DNA of 64,000 nt from Rhabditoides inermis (lineage: Eukaryota > Nematoda > Chromadorea > Rhabditida > Rhabditidae): positions 186,001 to 250,000 of the forward strand of contig CAWZYM010000248.1 in NCBI GenBank assembly GCA_963966185.1, written 5' to 3'. Both the position numbers and the translations under genes were made by a program. Below the pieces are notes generated by a model that was given only the letters and a program-made list of their open reading frames with translations, was not told the origin of the DNA and did not search any database. Positions 43,062 through 55,100 of the stretch are shown here, piece after piece. Numbering within the stretch: the stretch's first letter is position 1; each line of letters begins with the position of its first letter.

Positions 43062-46000
43062 ATATATAGGTTTAAAGATACACTGGCGACTTATTTTCGA
43101 CTCGGATCGTTTAAAAGAATCATATTAATCCAAATCATAAACAAATTGTGAGAAAGAACAACGATCATTCATTGCTTTCAAATGTTGCAACTCGCTGTTG
43201 CAACATTTTATTTCAAACTCTCAAAATTGGTACCGCCACGACATCCATTCCGTTGAAGTCTTTAATACTGCAGAAATGGCAGAAATGGCGACACGGTGAT
43301 CGGCCACCGTTAAGGCTCGCGCACTGCGTTGGCATTGTATAGTGTAGTGATTTAATACTAATATACCAGATAACTACGTAACGAATTTATATTTTTCAGA
43401 TGTTACGTTAAGGAACGAAAACGTAGGTAAAAATATTTCGAACAGATTGTGCGCGATACATTTTTGAAAACGTTTTCCATTATTGATATTTATCAAATCA
43501 CAGTACTTTTTCATGAGTAGAATCCCTATTGAGCAAGTTATTCGAAATTTCATCGCGCACAATCTTTCTGTAATATTTTTTCTGCTAATTATCAGCTAAA
43601 TAACACAATATAAAAGCCATACAATACTGACTTATAAGGTACAAAAGTTTGCGCGTCGCGGCTGCGTCGCGGTTTTTTGGATGGTTACAAAGAATGTACT
43701 TCATAAATAGCGAAGTGGTATTCCAGATATATTGTAACTATATGGATAATTAACTCAAAGTACTTACAAAAGATTGTGCGTGTTCGATTTTAAAAATAAT
43801 ATCATAGTTGTGATTTTCACTATCGACCGATTTGAAGAAACGTCATCCACTGATAGCGATTTACCCCCGCCATGGAGTAGCGGTTTAGCTCCCAATCTCG
43901 CATGGCAACTTAGTATCACACGATCCGCGTAAGAACCGAACGAATTTCGGGCAGGTGGGACCTAGGAGCAACGTGCGTGGATACAGGGGTTTTCAAGGGT
44001 GCTCTACAAGGAAGTTTAGGTGGTTTGGTCCCAATATGCAAATTTGGTCCAGTAAGGGACCATGACCTCAAGTCAGTCAGTTTTTGTCCAAAACATTTTT
44101 TGAAGAGCTTGTTCGATTTGTCTTGATAATGTAAGATTTTTTGTACATAAACAATTTTTTCATAAAATGAAAAAGAAAAAAGTTATGATCAAAAAAAAGA
44201 AAAAAAATATATATTTTTTTGAGAACTTTTCGCCCCGAAACAACAATAGAGACAATTACCATTTGATTCTACGCATTTGATTCAATTACTATGATTTTTA
44301 TCGTAAAATTCTGGTTTTGCCTTTTTTCCATCTAGGGCGATGAAAATGGCCTGAAATCAAAATTTTTCGTTTTTCCGTCATTTTCCAAGTCTTTCGTTCG
44401 GAAACAACAAAAACCACTACTATATTCGGATTCTACATCTTAATATTAGTCTATGTGTTGGTTTATAGCCAAATCCGGTGTTGCCTTTTCTTTCATCCAG
44501 GGCGATGAAAATGGCACAAATGACAAGTGAAAAGTGACAAGTGAAGAGAAAAAGGCAACACCGGATTTGGCTAAAAACTAGCATGTATATTATTTGAAAG
44601 TTGTAAAATCCGAATATAGTAGTGGTTTATGTTGTTTCGAAACGAAAGACTTCAAAAATGGCAGAAAAAGGAAAATTTTGATTTCAGGCCATTTTCATCG
44701 CCCTGGATGAAAGAAAAGGCAACACCAGATTTTCTCGATAAAAACCATAGTAACTAATTTAAATGCGTAGAATCTGATAGTGTTAGTCGCTAATGTTGTT
44801 TCGGGACGAAAAGTTCTCAAAGAAATAAAATATAAATTTATTTTCATTTTTTTGATCATAACTTTTTTATTTTTCATTTTATGGAAAAATTGTTCATGTA
44901 CAAAAAGTCTTATATTATCAAGACAAATTGAACAAGCTTTTCAGAAGTTGTTTTGGACAAAAACTGACTGATTTGAGGTCATGGTTCCTTACTGGACCAA
45001 ATTTGCATATTGGGACAAAACCACCTATACTACCTTGTAGAGCACCCTTGAAAACCCCTGTATAAACGCACGTTGCTCCTAGGTCCCACCTGCCCGAAAT
45101 TCGTTCGGTTCTTACGCGGATCGTGTGGTATAATGGATAGCGAGCGAGGACTCTGTTCTGAAGGTCGATGATTCGATCCCTGCCTACGCATTTCGTTTTG
45201 CAAAACTTATATTCATTTGAGAATGTTATCAATCACGTAAAAAGTGGAAATATGTGCTGAATTCACAGTTGTGATAATTTTAAAACACTTTTTATCTTAT
45301 CAATCTTCTCTAGGGTCTAATGGAATATCCTCCAAATTCATTATAATACATTCATCATGACGTTTGGCGTAACTGTTATCACAAAATCTGATAAGTTATC
45401 ATTGTCTTTATCCAAACTTGCAACCAAACTTGTTTAGTTATGTAAATTTCGAGAGAAATCACAATTGCGTTCATGTGTGCAATCTTTGCCATTTAAAGCC
45501 ACGCCCCCAGGCTAAACCACGCCCCCGCTCTCCAGTGCGCGAACACGATCACCGTGGCGAAAGAACACACACTACCCGACGAAAGAATTCCGTTCACTTA
45601 CTAGGTGGCTCAATGCGTGTGTTCGCCGTTGTGGCACAGACCTCGCCGGTTCGAGTCCTGTCTACGGCAAATGTTTTGCATGAGTGGTAAAGCACGTTCG
45701 AGAAAGCTGGTTGCAGAATTAAGTCGCCACTGTTCCTTTAAGTGAACAGAAGAACATGCCGCAACGTTTTTGTAGTGAGAAATACCGTTTTAGAGTGTAT
45801 CACTCTAGAAAGGGGCGCGGGTGTACACTCGAAAACAGTATTTCTCAACACGTTTTTTCAGTATTTTGCTTCATTTTTTTTAATGTGTTCTATTCAATTC
45901 CAGAACATGGTACAACAAGAAAAAAATAATTGAAATTTCATAAACTTGCACATTGTACTTAGTCGTAGGTCAGAGTGGTATCAGAGTGGTAAAGTTGTAT

Positions 46001-47752
46001 GTTTCTTTACAGTGCATGTATACGTGATTTTTGTCAGAAGCTGCAAGATGTTCTTCGCTCGCAGCGTGCTGGCATCGAAGACATACGTGTGCGAGGCAGA
46101 CGGCGGTTGCGTCGTTGAGAAGGCAGAGAGGCGAAGTGAGAATAGCAGAGTACGACAGTACGACAGTCACCCCACATCCATTCAGGCAGTGCGTGTCGCG
46201 CGTGCCGATTTCAAGCCTGTATCGCTGCCGGCATGAATAGGAACTGTGAGTTCGAAAATAGGTTCTCATAATACTGGTGCTATCTTCTACAGTGGTCGGC
46301 ACAGTCAACAATTCTCACACTTTCGTCCATGAACTTGCGACTATCGAGGTTTGTGAAATGGATAGGCGTGCAAAAGAGTGTGACTTTCAGGTACCTCGAA
46401 TAGCAGATTACATCTCGGACCGAGCCAGTGCGAGCCCGCTGAAAGAGTTCAAAATGTGGGTAGATGAGGATGTGCTTGCACAGAGCAGACGCATCGATAG
46501 ACTGCAGAGGTGAGCTCGAGCAATTGTATAGACTAAAACGCAAAGAATCTGGATTGTATCTGGACAATGCATTCTCGATCTTCAGGATGGGTTGGTTTCG
46601 TTTTCTTCGAAGAAAACGGGTTTTCAAGTTGTGTTTGCGCAAAAAATAGTTTAACATACAAACAACTTTTCCACGTTGATACAATTTTAGAAGATGGTTT
46701 TGTTAATGAGAACTGAAACGATAAAAAACCTGACGATCAAGCAAGATTGAATTGTCCGGATACATTTTTTTTTCTCAGTTTATGAAACTATCTCAAAGCT
46801 AGAGTTCAGTGTGTGCGATTCGGACAATGGTATGACGATGATCTATCTGGCGGAGACACGGGCTAATATCCACGTTAGCCTCGCCGACGCAATCCGAGAC
46901 CCCATCGAAGTGATGCCACGAACGCCGGTACGCTACGCTCTACGCATCAAGGCATCTCATCTTTTCTAATCTCTATCAGGTGGTCTGGACATCAAACGGC
47001 AAGGTAGTAAAGGATCCGTTCCGAATGAAGAATCGTGGGCTCAAGCTGAGCTACTGCCGCAGTGTTGTCCACTTCCTCGACTGGATGAACGGCTGCCCGC
47101 AGATCCAGCAAATGTCGCATGAGGACAAGGTAACAAATTAAAAGAGTGGTTTGTTCTTTTCAAAGTACTCTCAAGTCGGTAATTCTCGCCACGAATTACG
47201 AACCTTCGCGAGGCGTTTTCTACATGTTACATTCAACTTTTTCAAACTTTTTTAAAAAAAAGATAATCCTTATTTAGTTTACTTCAGCTTGTACAAACCT
47301 GTGACTCGTGATATTTCGACTTCCCAACAGTGATGTCAGAGAAACACATCCAAGTTCTCCTAACCGAGTGTGTTACCGATGGTGGAATGGGTTTTGTCAA
47401 GGTTCGTCTGGCGCAGCATCGCATGGGTCCGACCGGCTTTCTTTTGATTGTGTACTGGACGTATCGCCTCGACTATTCCGGTCTCGTCAGCTGGTTCGGC
47501 CACCGCACTCCACTCAACCGCAACGCCACCAATCCGTACGCGAACATACAACTTTCAACACGCATACTTGTTTATCAGCGAGACTGCAACACTGCAAGCG
47601 GCTATTGCGCACGCACACCGAAGTGTGATACGAGTGTTCCGCGAGATTCATCTCACTCACTCCGAGTTCGGATACCTTCGCATGATCATACTACTCGATA
47701 ACAGTGAGCCTCTTTTCTCTCTCTCTCTCTTTCTTTCTTTTTTCTCTCTCTT

Positions 47753-47783
<31 letters not shown>

Positions 47784-48431
47784 TTCTCAATCTCTTATTT
47801 CATTTTTCTTGTTTCTAGGCGTGACTTTCTTTTTTTGGTTCAGTGTGTGGCCTATCCGATCAAGGCAATGCCATTGTGCGCGCGGCAAGACACTTTTACA
47901 TTCATTCGCTGCAACTGTTCATCAAGTTTGTTTGTTTCTTTTGTTCGAATGATGTAGTAAGTGGTTCATGAAAGACCCCGGCGAACCAAACTTTTGACAT
48001 TTGAGTTAATCAGAGCTTTATTGCTTATTCAGAAAAAAACCATAAAGATAAAAGTATAAAAGTTGTTCACCCGATAATCCAGAACTTGTAGAAAAAACAC
48101 TAAAAACAGGCTCATGGGTCATGGGGTTTATTTGGTCACTTGTGATGCATTGAAAAATTTTCATATCAATACATCTTTTGTAAATTCTAGAGCAACTAAC
48201 CCGAATATGACAGAACTCGAAGTAATTGAACGCGTGACAAAAATCATCGGAGTCATTCCGCATTCTATGGTGAGTCCGGAAAAAAAACCTACTTATTTCA
48301 TAATATTAGCTGTTTTTCAGTACCAATGTTCCATCGTAAACTGCATCTTTTCTCGGATGGTATTGTTTGATCTGAATGACATGAGAGGACATCTCACCCA
48401 AGCGTTTTATTTTGACTCAGTACAATTGTGA
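42701..48431 (+). CDS. Nuclear hormone receptor, copy 2 (complete, nematode supplementary type)
   Basis: Ligand-regulated transcription factor of the expanded nematode NHR group. Exons: 42701-42780, 46038-46135, 46186-46245, 46293-46348, 46391-46509, 46810-46927, 46980-47129, 47417-47535, 47579-47703, 47844-47925, 48191-48269, 48321-48431. They sum to 398 residues. The first zinc finger uses C9, C12, C26 and C29 ([16 protein letters not shown], exact C-x2-C-x13-C-x2-C). The P-box follows ([11 protein letters not shown]). The second finger uses C45, C51, C63 and C66 ([14 protein letters not shown]); the 11 residues between C51 and C63 are two more than usual. The ligand-binding domain contains [50 protein letters not shown] and [19 protein letters not shown]. 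Intron 1 is 3.3 kb and full of repeats. The 42-base intron 46349-46390 is in frame and open, so its retention would add 14 residues to the hinge. Confidence 0.92.
42966..43068. repeat. (TA)n microsatellite in receptor copy 2 intron 1
   Basis: About 100 bases of almost pure TA. The flanking word CATAGTCGTGATATT.GTATTTGTACC also occurs upstream near 42215-42245. Confidence 0.95.
43914..45131. mobile_element. 1.2-kb fold-back element in receptor copy 2 intron 1
   Basis: The left arm (about 43914-44500) is repeated in inverted form as the right arm (about 44548-45131). The outer word CACACGATCCGCGTAAGAACC mirrors GGTTCTTACGCGGATCGTGTG. The short centre reads GACAAGTGAAAAGTGACAAGTG. Each arm holds inner repeats of CATC(C/T)AGGGCGATGAAAATGGC. 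No transposase frame exists. The arms differ by scattered substitutions and small indels. It is probably a fold-back or MITE-like non-autonomous transposon. Confidence 0.85.
45117..45192 (+). other. tRNA-like sequence at the right edge of the fold-back element
   Basis: TGGTATAATGGATAGCGAG resembles a tRNA A-box region and GATTCGATCCC a B-box, in the order and spacing of a tRNA. The stems do not close cleanly, so it is more likely a tRNA-derived SINE head or relict than a working tRNA. Confidence 0.4.
45595..45745 (+). mobile_element. tRNA-derived SINE-like copy
   Basis: A-box-like GGTGGCTCAATG and B-box GGTTCGAGTCC are followed by the tail AAGTCGCCACTGTTCCTTTAA, which recurs in the copies near 50.8, 58.9 and 59.2 kb. 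It lies in intron 1 of receptor copy 2. Confidence 0.6.
47709..47787. repeat. CT/TTTC-rich tract in receptor copy 2 intron 9
   Basis: Imperfect CT and TTTC repeats fill most of the short intron 47704-47843. Confidence 0.85.
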
Positions 48432-49144
48432 TACTTACATACGTTCTGGAGAGTTTGAAATTGAATCACAGTGTGTAGTTTTTTTGTACTCAAGAAGTTG
48501 TCACTCATGCGTTTCGAAAATGCAATCTCAGCAAAAAAAGTTCGGTTATCAATCTTTTTGCACTAGATTGTCAACAATGACAACTATTTTATTTATGATT
48601 TGTGGAAAACACACGTCTGTAATGTGTTTTTTAATCAAACTGGTATGAGATATGAATGATATGGAATATCGAAACATTTTATTGCATTGTTGGACTGTCT
48701 TGGAGATTCATGTTGTTGTATCTTGTTATCAACTTTCTCTTAGAACAACTGTTTTTTTTCAGTTGTTGTTGTGAACCGTATAAACTAAATTCCACAAGAT
48801 TTCACAAAATAAAGATTCACTTTTTTCAAAGGGTGATGATATTCGTCTAGTTCGAATCAAAGAATTCATTGTGTATCGTGTCACCTTTAATGTCACATAC
48901 CTTTAATGTCCACTAACAAATAGGGCTGGTAAATACTATAAAAAAGAGAATATGACTTTTAATGGGCATCAAAAAAACGAAAGGAAATCCCGTGCATGTA
49001 TACACGAGAAAGCAGAATATCACACAGCATGATACGTTCAAGGGAAAAAACTCAACAACCGTCGCGTGAATGAAAAAGTGGGTATAGCACATCGGTGTGG
49101 CGTTCAGTCTACCAAACTGTGGAGAATGGCTGAAGCCTAACAGG
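48432..49144. other. Convergent 3' region between receptor copy 2 and the DUF229 gene
   Basis: AT-rich, with the receptor 3' UTR. No further gene seen. Confidence 0.5.
48808..48813 (+). terminator. Poly(A) signal of receptor copy 2
   Basis: AATAAA 377 bases after the stop codon; no closer canonical signal was seen. Confidence 0.5.
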
Positions 49145-52100
49145 TCATTCGGCGAGGCAGGCGCACACTCGGGCGAGGTACCTGCCCTCGCAGCCGGCGC
49201 CGTCGACTACAAGCGGCTCGAAGTTGGCCCGGTATGTCTCCGAGTCGACCTGAACGAGGCATGTTCACGCATTAACCAACAACCACCCCTTCACTCACAT
49301 GCTGCTGCACCCGCGCCGTCAACTGCACGTCTTGTTGCGTGGCTTTCGATTTGACAAAAATGTCCGCTTCATGGTAGAGGAACTGAAATCATGCATATCG
49401 GTATGTACATTATGAGTTATGTTTTGTTGTTCATGTCTGTGCTACAGTTTTTTCTTCTTTTTTTGGTATTCATATTCCATGCATAATCCATGTAGTCATA
49501 ATTTAAAATAGCAGAGGAATGTCCATTCACAGCTCACGTTCATGTTGTTGGTGTTGTTGAGAGCCTTTTCGTACGACTCCACCATTCCCTCGGGGTCGTA
49601 GATGCCCTGGCGGACGAGAGGGTTCACTCCGAGCGTGCGCAGCTCACTGAAACAACACCAGACTTCCGTCACGCTGCTCATCTTTTCTCACCGCAGCTTG
49701 ACAGTCGACTCGTCCACACACTCTCCGTGCGAGTCGCGCAGATACGTCTTGATGGTGGTGAGCACGGCCTGAAAGTGCCTTGTATCGAGTACCCAACACA
49801 CGCATACTACCTCCTCCCTCTTCTTGGCGTCGACCTTGTGCTTTGGCCGCGGCTCGTCGAGCTCGCTTCGGTCTTCGAGACACGCGCACAGCCCGGTGGC
49901 GATGTAGGCGTCCTCGCAGCTGCGCTCCGTCGGATGCACGTCGAACAGCGAGATGCCGCGACCACTGAAACGCGAGTTTTTTTTCTGCTTGAAACCGACC
50001 CTATAGTTTTGTGAGAATCTAGTTTACTGTTGCTCAACATGACAGTGTTGTGGAAATGCTCACCTGTTTTCGATTTCCTTCTTTGCGTCCCCGAACCGCA
50101 TGTTCGCAATGTCTTTTAGAGTCTGGTGCACGTCGAAATTTCTGGAAAAAAACCATTTTTTTTCAAATTTACATTCAGTAAGTGTTCATGCAATTTCATG
50201 TGCAATTTCATGTGTTTATGCAGTTCTATGTGTTTGTGTTAGTCGATGTTTTTGAATGAAAAACTCATTTAAACTCAAGTTTGACTCGAATTGGCAGCGT
50301 TAAAAATTAAGTTTTGTTAAACTCAAATCATCTCTACGAACAAAATAAGAATTTTTTAGTGTATGTTGTCGTTTGGTCAGGCGAAATTGACCAGAGGGAA
50401 CTTGTTTTTTTTCGTTGATCATCAACAAATTCCAGTGAATGACATTTGTCTGGTTTTCTTCGAAAACGAAACGCACAATCAATCCTGAACACGACGCGCT
50501 AATGTCTTTTGACATAAGCGCAAATGACGCTCTGCTGTAAAAGCTGCATTAACAGCAGAGCGTCAATTGCGCTAATGCCAAAAGATCTCAAAATCAAGAT
50601 TCATCTATTTGATTTGAGATCCAGCGCCAATGTTAGAGAGTAGTTTCATGTCATGCAAGTTTTTTTTGGAAATTTTAAAATAGTTTTACAGTGCTTCACT
50701 GAACCAATTTTGTCACAAATGTATAGTAAATAAATGTGACAAACAAAAAGTGTTTGATTTTTTATGGTTGTTTGAGGCAACAGTGTACAATTAAAGGCAC
50801 AGTGGCGACTAATTTCTGCCACGACCTGCCATAACTCCTCATTTTCAGACAAACAAAACATTTGGCAGTGACAGGAATCGAACCCGCGAAGATTAGGGTC
50901 ACAACGCAGCGCACATGCACTGAGCCATGAAGCAAGTGACAGCAAGTGACAGGTGTGCGCTTGAATGGCTTGGCCATTCGAAAATTTCCCACATGCACAT
51001 GCTCGTTACATACCTTCATGCAAGCTTCACAGTCTCTGACACTATGCGCACTCAACCGTCAAATCTATAGTAAATCGTCTGCGTTAAAACCTCTAGTCAC
51101 TAAGCACTTTCGGTTCTCACTCCTAACAAGTTTTTTTTGTTCCTCAACGAGTATTTTTTTCTTCTGTTCGGCTGTCGTGAAGTTGAACTTTGTTTTGCTC
51201 AAAAGCGTTAAACTAGATTGATGAAGTTGTTTCTAACAAGAGAAAAAAATCTTTCGAGAAAAAAATTCATTGGTTCATTATTCAGTTGAACTTTGTATCA
51301 AACCAGTCTAGCCGAGATTCTTAAACAGCAGATAATCCTTCCTTCATGAATGTAATCGCATGGTAATACTTTTTCTTTCTTTTGCTTCTATCTAACTCGC
51401 CATTTTACGGACGCATAAAACAGGGTCTTCTAGCAAGATGCCTTCATTCCAACTTCCGAAGCATTTGTTTGAACACGATCGGAGAAACGTCCATTTCAAA
51501 ACGCGTCCTGTCAATATGTTTCTATAACAGGCTCGCACTTACATGTTAGCTCAGGATTTACCGGTAAAACATTGTCGTGAATTTACAACATACGGTATAT
51601 CTCTCTAAGGCACTAACTTTTTCACATTACCGCTTGACGAATTGCAGTTAATGTTTATTTCTAAGTATTATTTCGAGAATTGTATCAAATAGCTTCACAC
51701 TTATTTTATTTGTGCTGAAGAACGACGAGTTTCTTTAAAAAAAGGCTTATTCTGCTATTTTTTTCTTCTGTTCAGCTGTTTTTGAATCTGTTTATATCAC
51801 TTTTTTCATTTTTAACCCACGCGAAATGCACTATTAGTCACAAAACATCTTCTCTCTTTTTCTCTTTTTTACCGATTATGAAACGATCATTGCGTGAAGA
51901 CAGTTCTACGAAAATGTGAAGATCGTTGTGTAAACGTGAGAGAAGAAAGCAAACGAACCGTTGCTACTTTTTTTCTTTTTCATCTTACATACGTCTACAA
52001 ACCAAACCGATTACCGCGACGTATGTAGAAATATGTAGTTATATGCTTACTTTACTCGATGTCCTCGTTTTTGTAGCAGTTGAAACGTTTTGTGGAAATG

Positions 52101-55100
52101 AGTCTTTGCTCTATTTTCTTTACTCTCGCATGCACACGTCCACGTACCGGTTACCGCAGAGTTATTAGAAACAGCTCAGAACTCGACTCTAAATATTTTT
52201 GAGCCCTACTATCAACTCGGAGGGTGTTCAGAACTAACTTGTTTTGTTTCTACTGTAACTTGTTGAGTTAGATAGTAGTCTCAAAGTTGAAGCATGTAAA
52301 CTTTTTTCAACAAGCTGGGCTTTTTCGTATTTCTTATTAGAATGAATTGGAATACTGCCAAACGGGGAGAAGAGTGAAACGTGTTTTTATGAGTTTTCGA
52401 AAGAGCGAAATACCTCGAAGTGACCAATTCCCAAGCGTCCTTCGTGGTGGAACCAATTAGCATATGCCAACAGTACAATATACATGTTGTCATTCTTTTA
52501 AAAGCGTTAGTACATGGCACATCGTCTGTGTTCGCACCTTCCCAGTTCTTCTCTCTGAATGATGTTTGATGTTATATTTGTGCAATTCCAATGGTTAGCT
52601 GTTCATTCGCAGTCGCATGGAGCTCTATCTTGTGAATCATGAACGCTACTCGCGGCTCTACAACTGCTCGGCCAAAACGGAGGAGGAGTGGTACGCCACC
52701 GGGCAAAAGAAGGCCGCATGGGGATACTACTTCCTCACCTCTGGATTCTCTTACGAAGTGTGTTGTTTGACTATAAATTATGATTATAGGTATCTTGTTG
52801 CCTGTTGCCAGGTAATCTATAGTTGTACTCTTGTAGTCAACAAACAAGTGACTTCTTTCAGCTGCTCTACATTCCTGTGTTGGCGGCTATCTACACGAAG
52901 CGCCTCTACCGCAACAGCTGCTACAAGATCATGATCTGCGTGATAGCATTGGACCTGATGGCTCTGGTCGTCAACTCTATCCTCACTGGCTATCTGTCTC
53001 TTGTGGGCGCCGTGTTCTGCACCCATCAGAACCTCATCTACCTCGCGGGCTCGTTTGGAGTCGGTGAGTCGCGGGGTAGCGCATGCGATATTTATTGTTG
53101 CTACAAGCAAAAATGATAGGTTGAACATGTTTTCGCTTTGGTTTTAACGTGTTACTTGCTAGTCATTTGGTCAGCTTCATTCAGCGACACGTTATTCTAT
53201 ATTACTAAAGTACCATAAAAAAACTTCACCGTTCACGGTACGACGTCTAGCCGAATATGTATAATATTATACATATTCGGCTAGACGTCGTACCGTGAAC
53301 GGTGGATGTTCTTCTAGGCCTAGACATATTTTTTTGTTGCATCCTGTCGCCATTCTTTTATCCTATCAAGATCATTTCGATTCTAATTTTTGGAAAGTGA
53401 GATCACTTTTGAATCAGAAAAAGATTTGTAACTTTTTACAGATACAATAAGTTTTTGTTTTACACAACTAGTGTTTGGACCCCGGTTTTGTTCTGGTTAA
53501 CCAGAAATTTGGCGCCATTTTCGAAACCAGCGTCATTTGAAACCAGAAAAAATTGGCCAGGTCATTGGCCGGACCAGAAATTTCCGGTTTTCGGTTGGAA
53601 AAACCAGAAATTTCTGCATCTGGTTTTCATTCGGTCAGTACTGGTTTTGGTTTAGCGGTCGGTCGAGAAATGAAACGTCTCATCGCCATTGAGCCACGAA
53701 ATGTCCTCATCATCGTTCATATCATTCCAGATTCGAGAAATTATATTGACCGGTCAAGAAAACAAGAGGTACAAACTACAAAACAAGAAATTTCTGTTTT
53801 TTTTTTGAAAATCAGAAACTTCTGGTTTTGGTTCTGGTTTCGTCAGTTTTTCCAAAAGCGGGTTATTTTGGAAAAAAATTCGAAATTTCAGAAAACTAAA
53901 TATCTCGAAATCTTTCGAAAAATCAGTATTTATAACAGAATAAACGAATTCTCATGAACGGACAATACATAAATGGCATGAAACTTTCGGAAACAATGGG
54001 GCGGTCCTAACATCGCGTTGCAATTGCAAGAAATCTTGCGATTACAAGAATTCTTGCAATGTAACGTTGTAAACGCAAGAATTCTTGCATTGCAACTTGA
54101 CATGTCAAGATTTCCTGCAAATGCAACGGATTGCATGCCCCTCAAACTTGGGTAACTGAACCGAGTCCAGATCACGGTCGCGCGTGTACGCGCGTCTAAC
54201 ATATCAGCGCGCAGCATGCGAGATCATACGGGTTTGCTATATTGATAGACCTATCGATAAATGAACGATGTCTCTCGATAGCCCTCATCCAAATGTATCA
54301 AGCAAAATCATTATTTTGCAATCAGTTTCTTCCGTTCGCGATTCTTTCTAGAGTTGCAAGAGGTCTTGCAATCGCAATGTTGCAATCGCAAGAATTCTTG
54401 CAAACGCAAGATTTCTTGCAATTGCAACGCGATGTTAGGACCGGCCAAATGAGTTTTTTTTCAGCGACGTGGTGCGCCACTTGTCTGGCGTGCACGATTC
54501 TGGCGATAAACCGCGTGTGCGAGATGTCTGCCAACCCCACGGTGAAGTCGGTGAGTATGGGGGGGGGGGGGCGCGGTCAGCCACCACTCGATTCAGCTGT
54601 TCAACGGCGCGCGCACCTACCTCTGGCTCGCGCTCGTGCCCGTCTATCACTTGTGCATCATGTGGTTCACGCCCGCAGGTAGATGCGAGAAGCGCACTCA
54701 CTTTCATGTGTCGGGCTGCTGTGGTCATTTGTATCTCGTTTGCAGGCATGTTCCACTCTGCATACACCACCTGGTTCTTCGACCCGCAGATCGGCAATGT
54801 GGGTTCTTTACAAGATACTGGTAATCAGAACAAAAGTACTAGTTAAGTGTCTCTTGGGCTCCTGGCGACACAGAAACTTTACATATACCATTACAACGCA
54901 ATTGTGTTGAAGACATAACATTTAGTTACAGTCTGAGAAATTTTCAGTAACGCCAATCCGCGGGACGCTAATAGCTCAAAAAAAAGAATACACTTTGTTT
55001 TCGTTCTATTTGAGTTGAGCACAATGTGTGATAAGTGTTTTTCATGTTTATGTTTACATGTTTAAGGCTTTTCCGTACGAAACTTCTTCCTTGTGAAGCA

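Noticed and set aside
47308..47416. Longer form of receptor exon 8 starting at an upstream Met ([10 protein letters not shown]...)
   Set aside because: The previous exon ends in phase 0 and the acceptor before this Met gives an immediate TGA; the acceptor ending 47416 fits both phase and paralogue.
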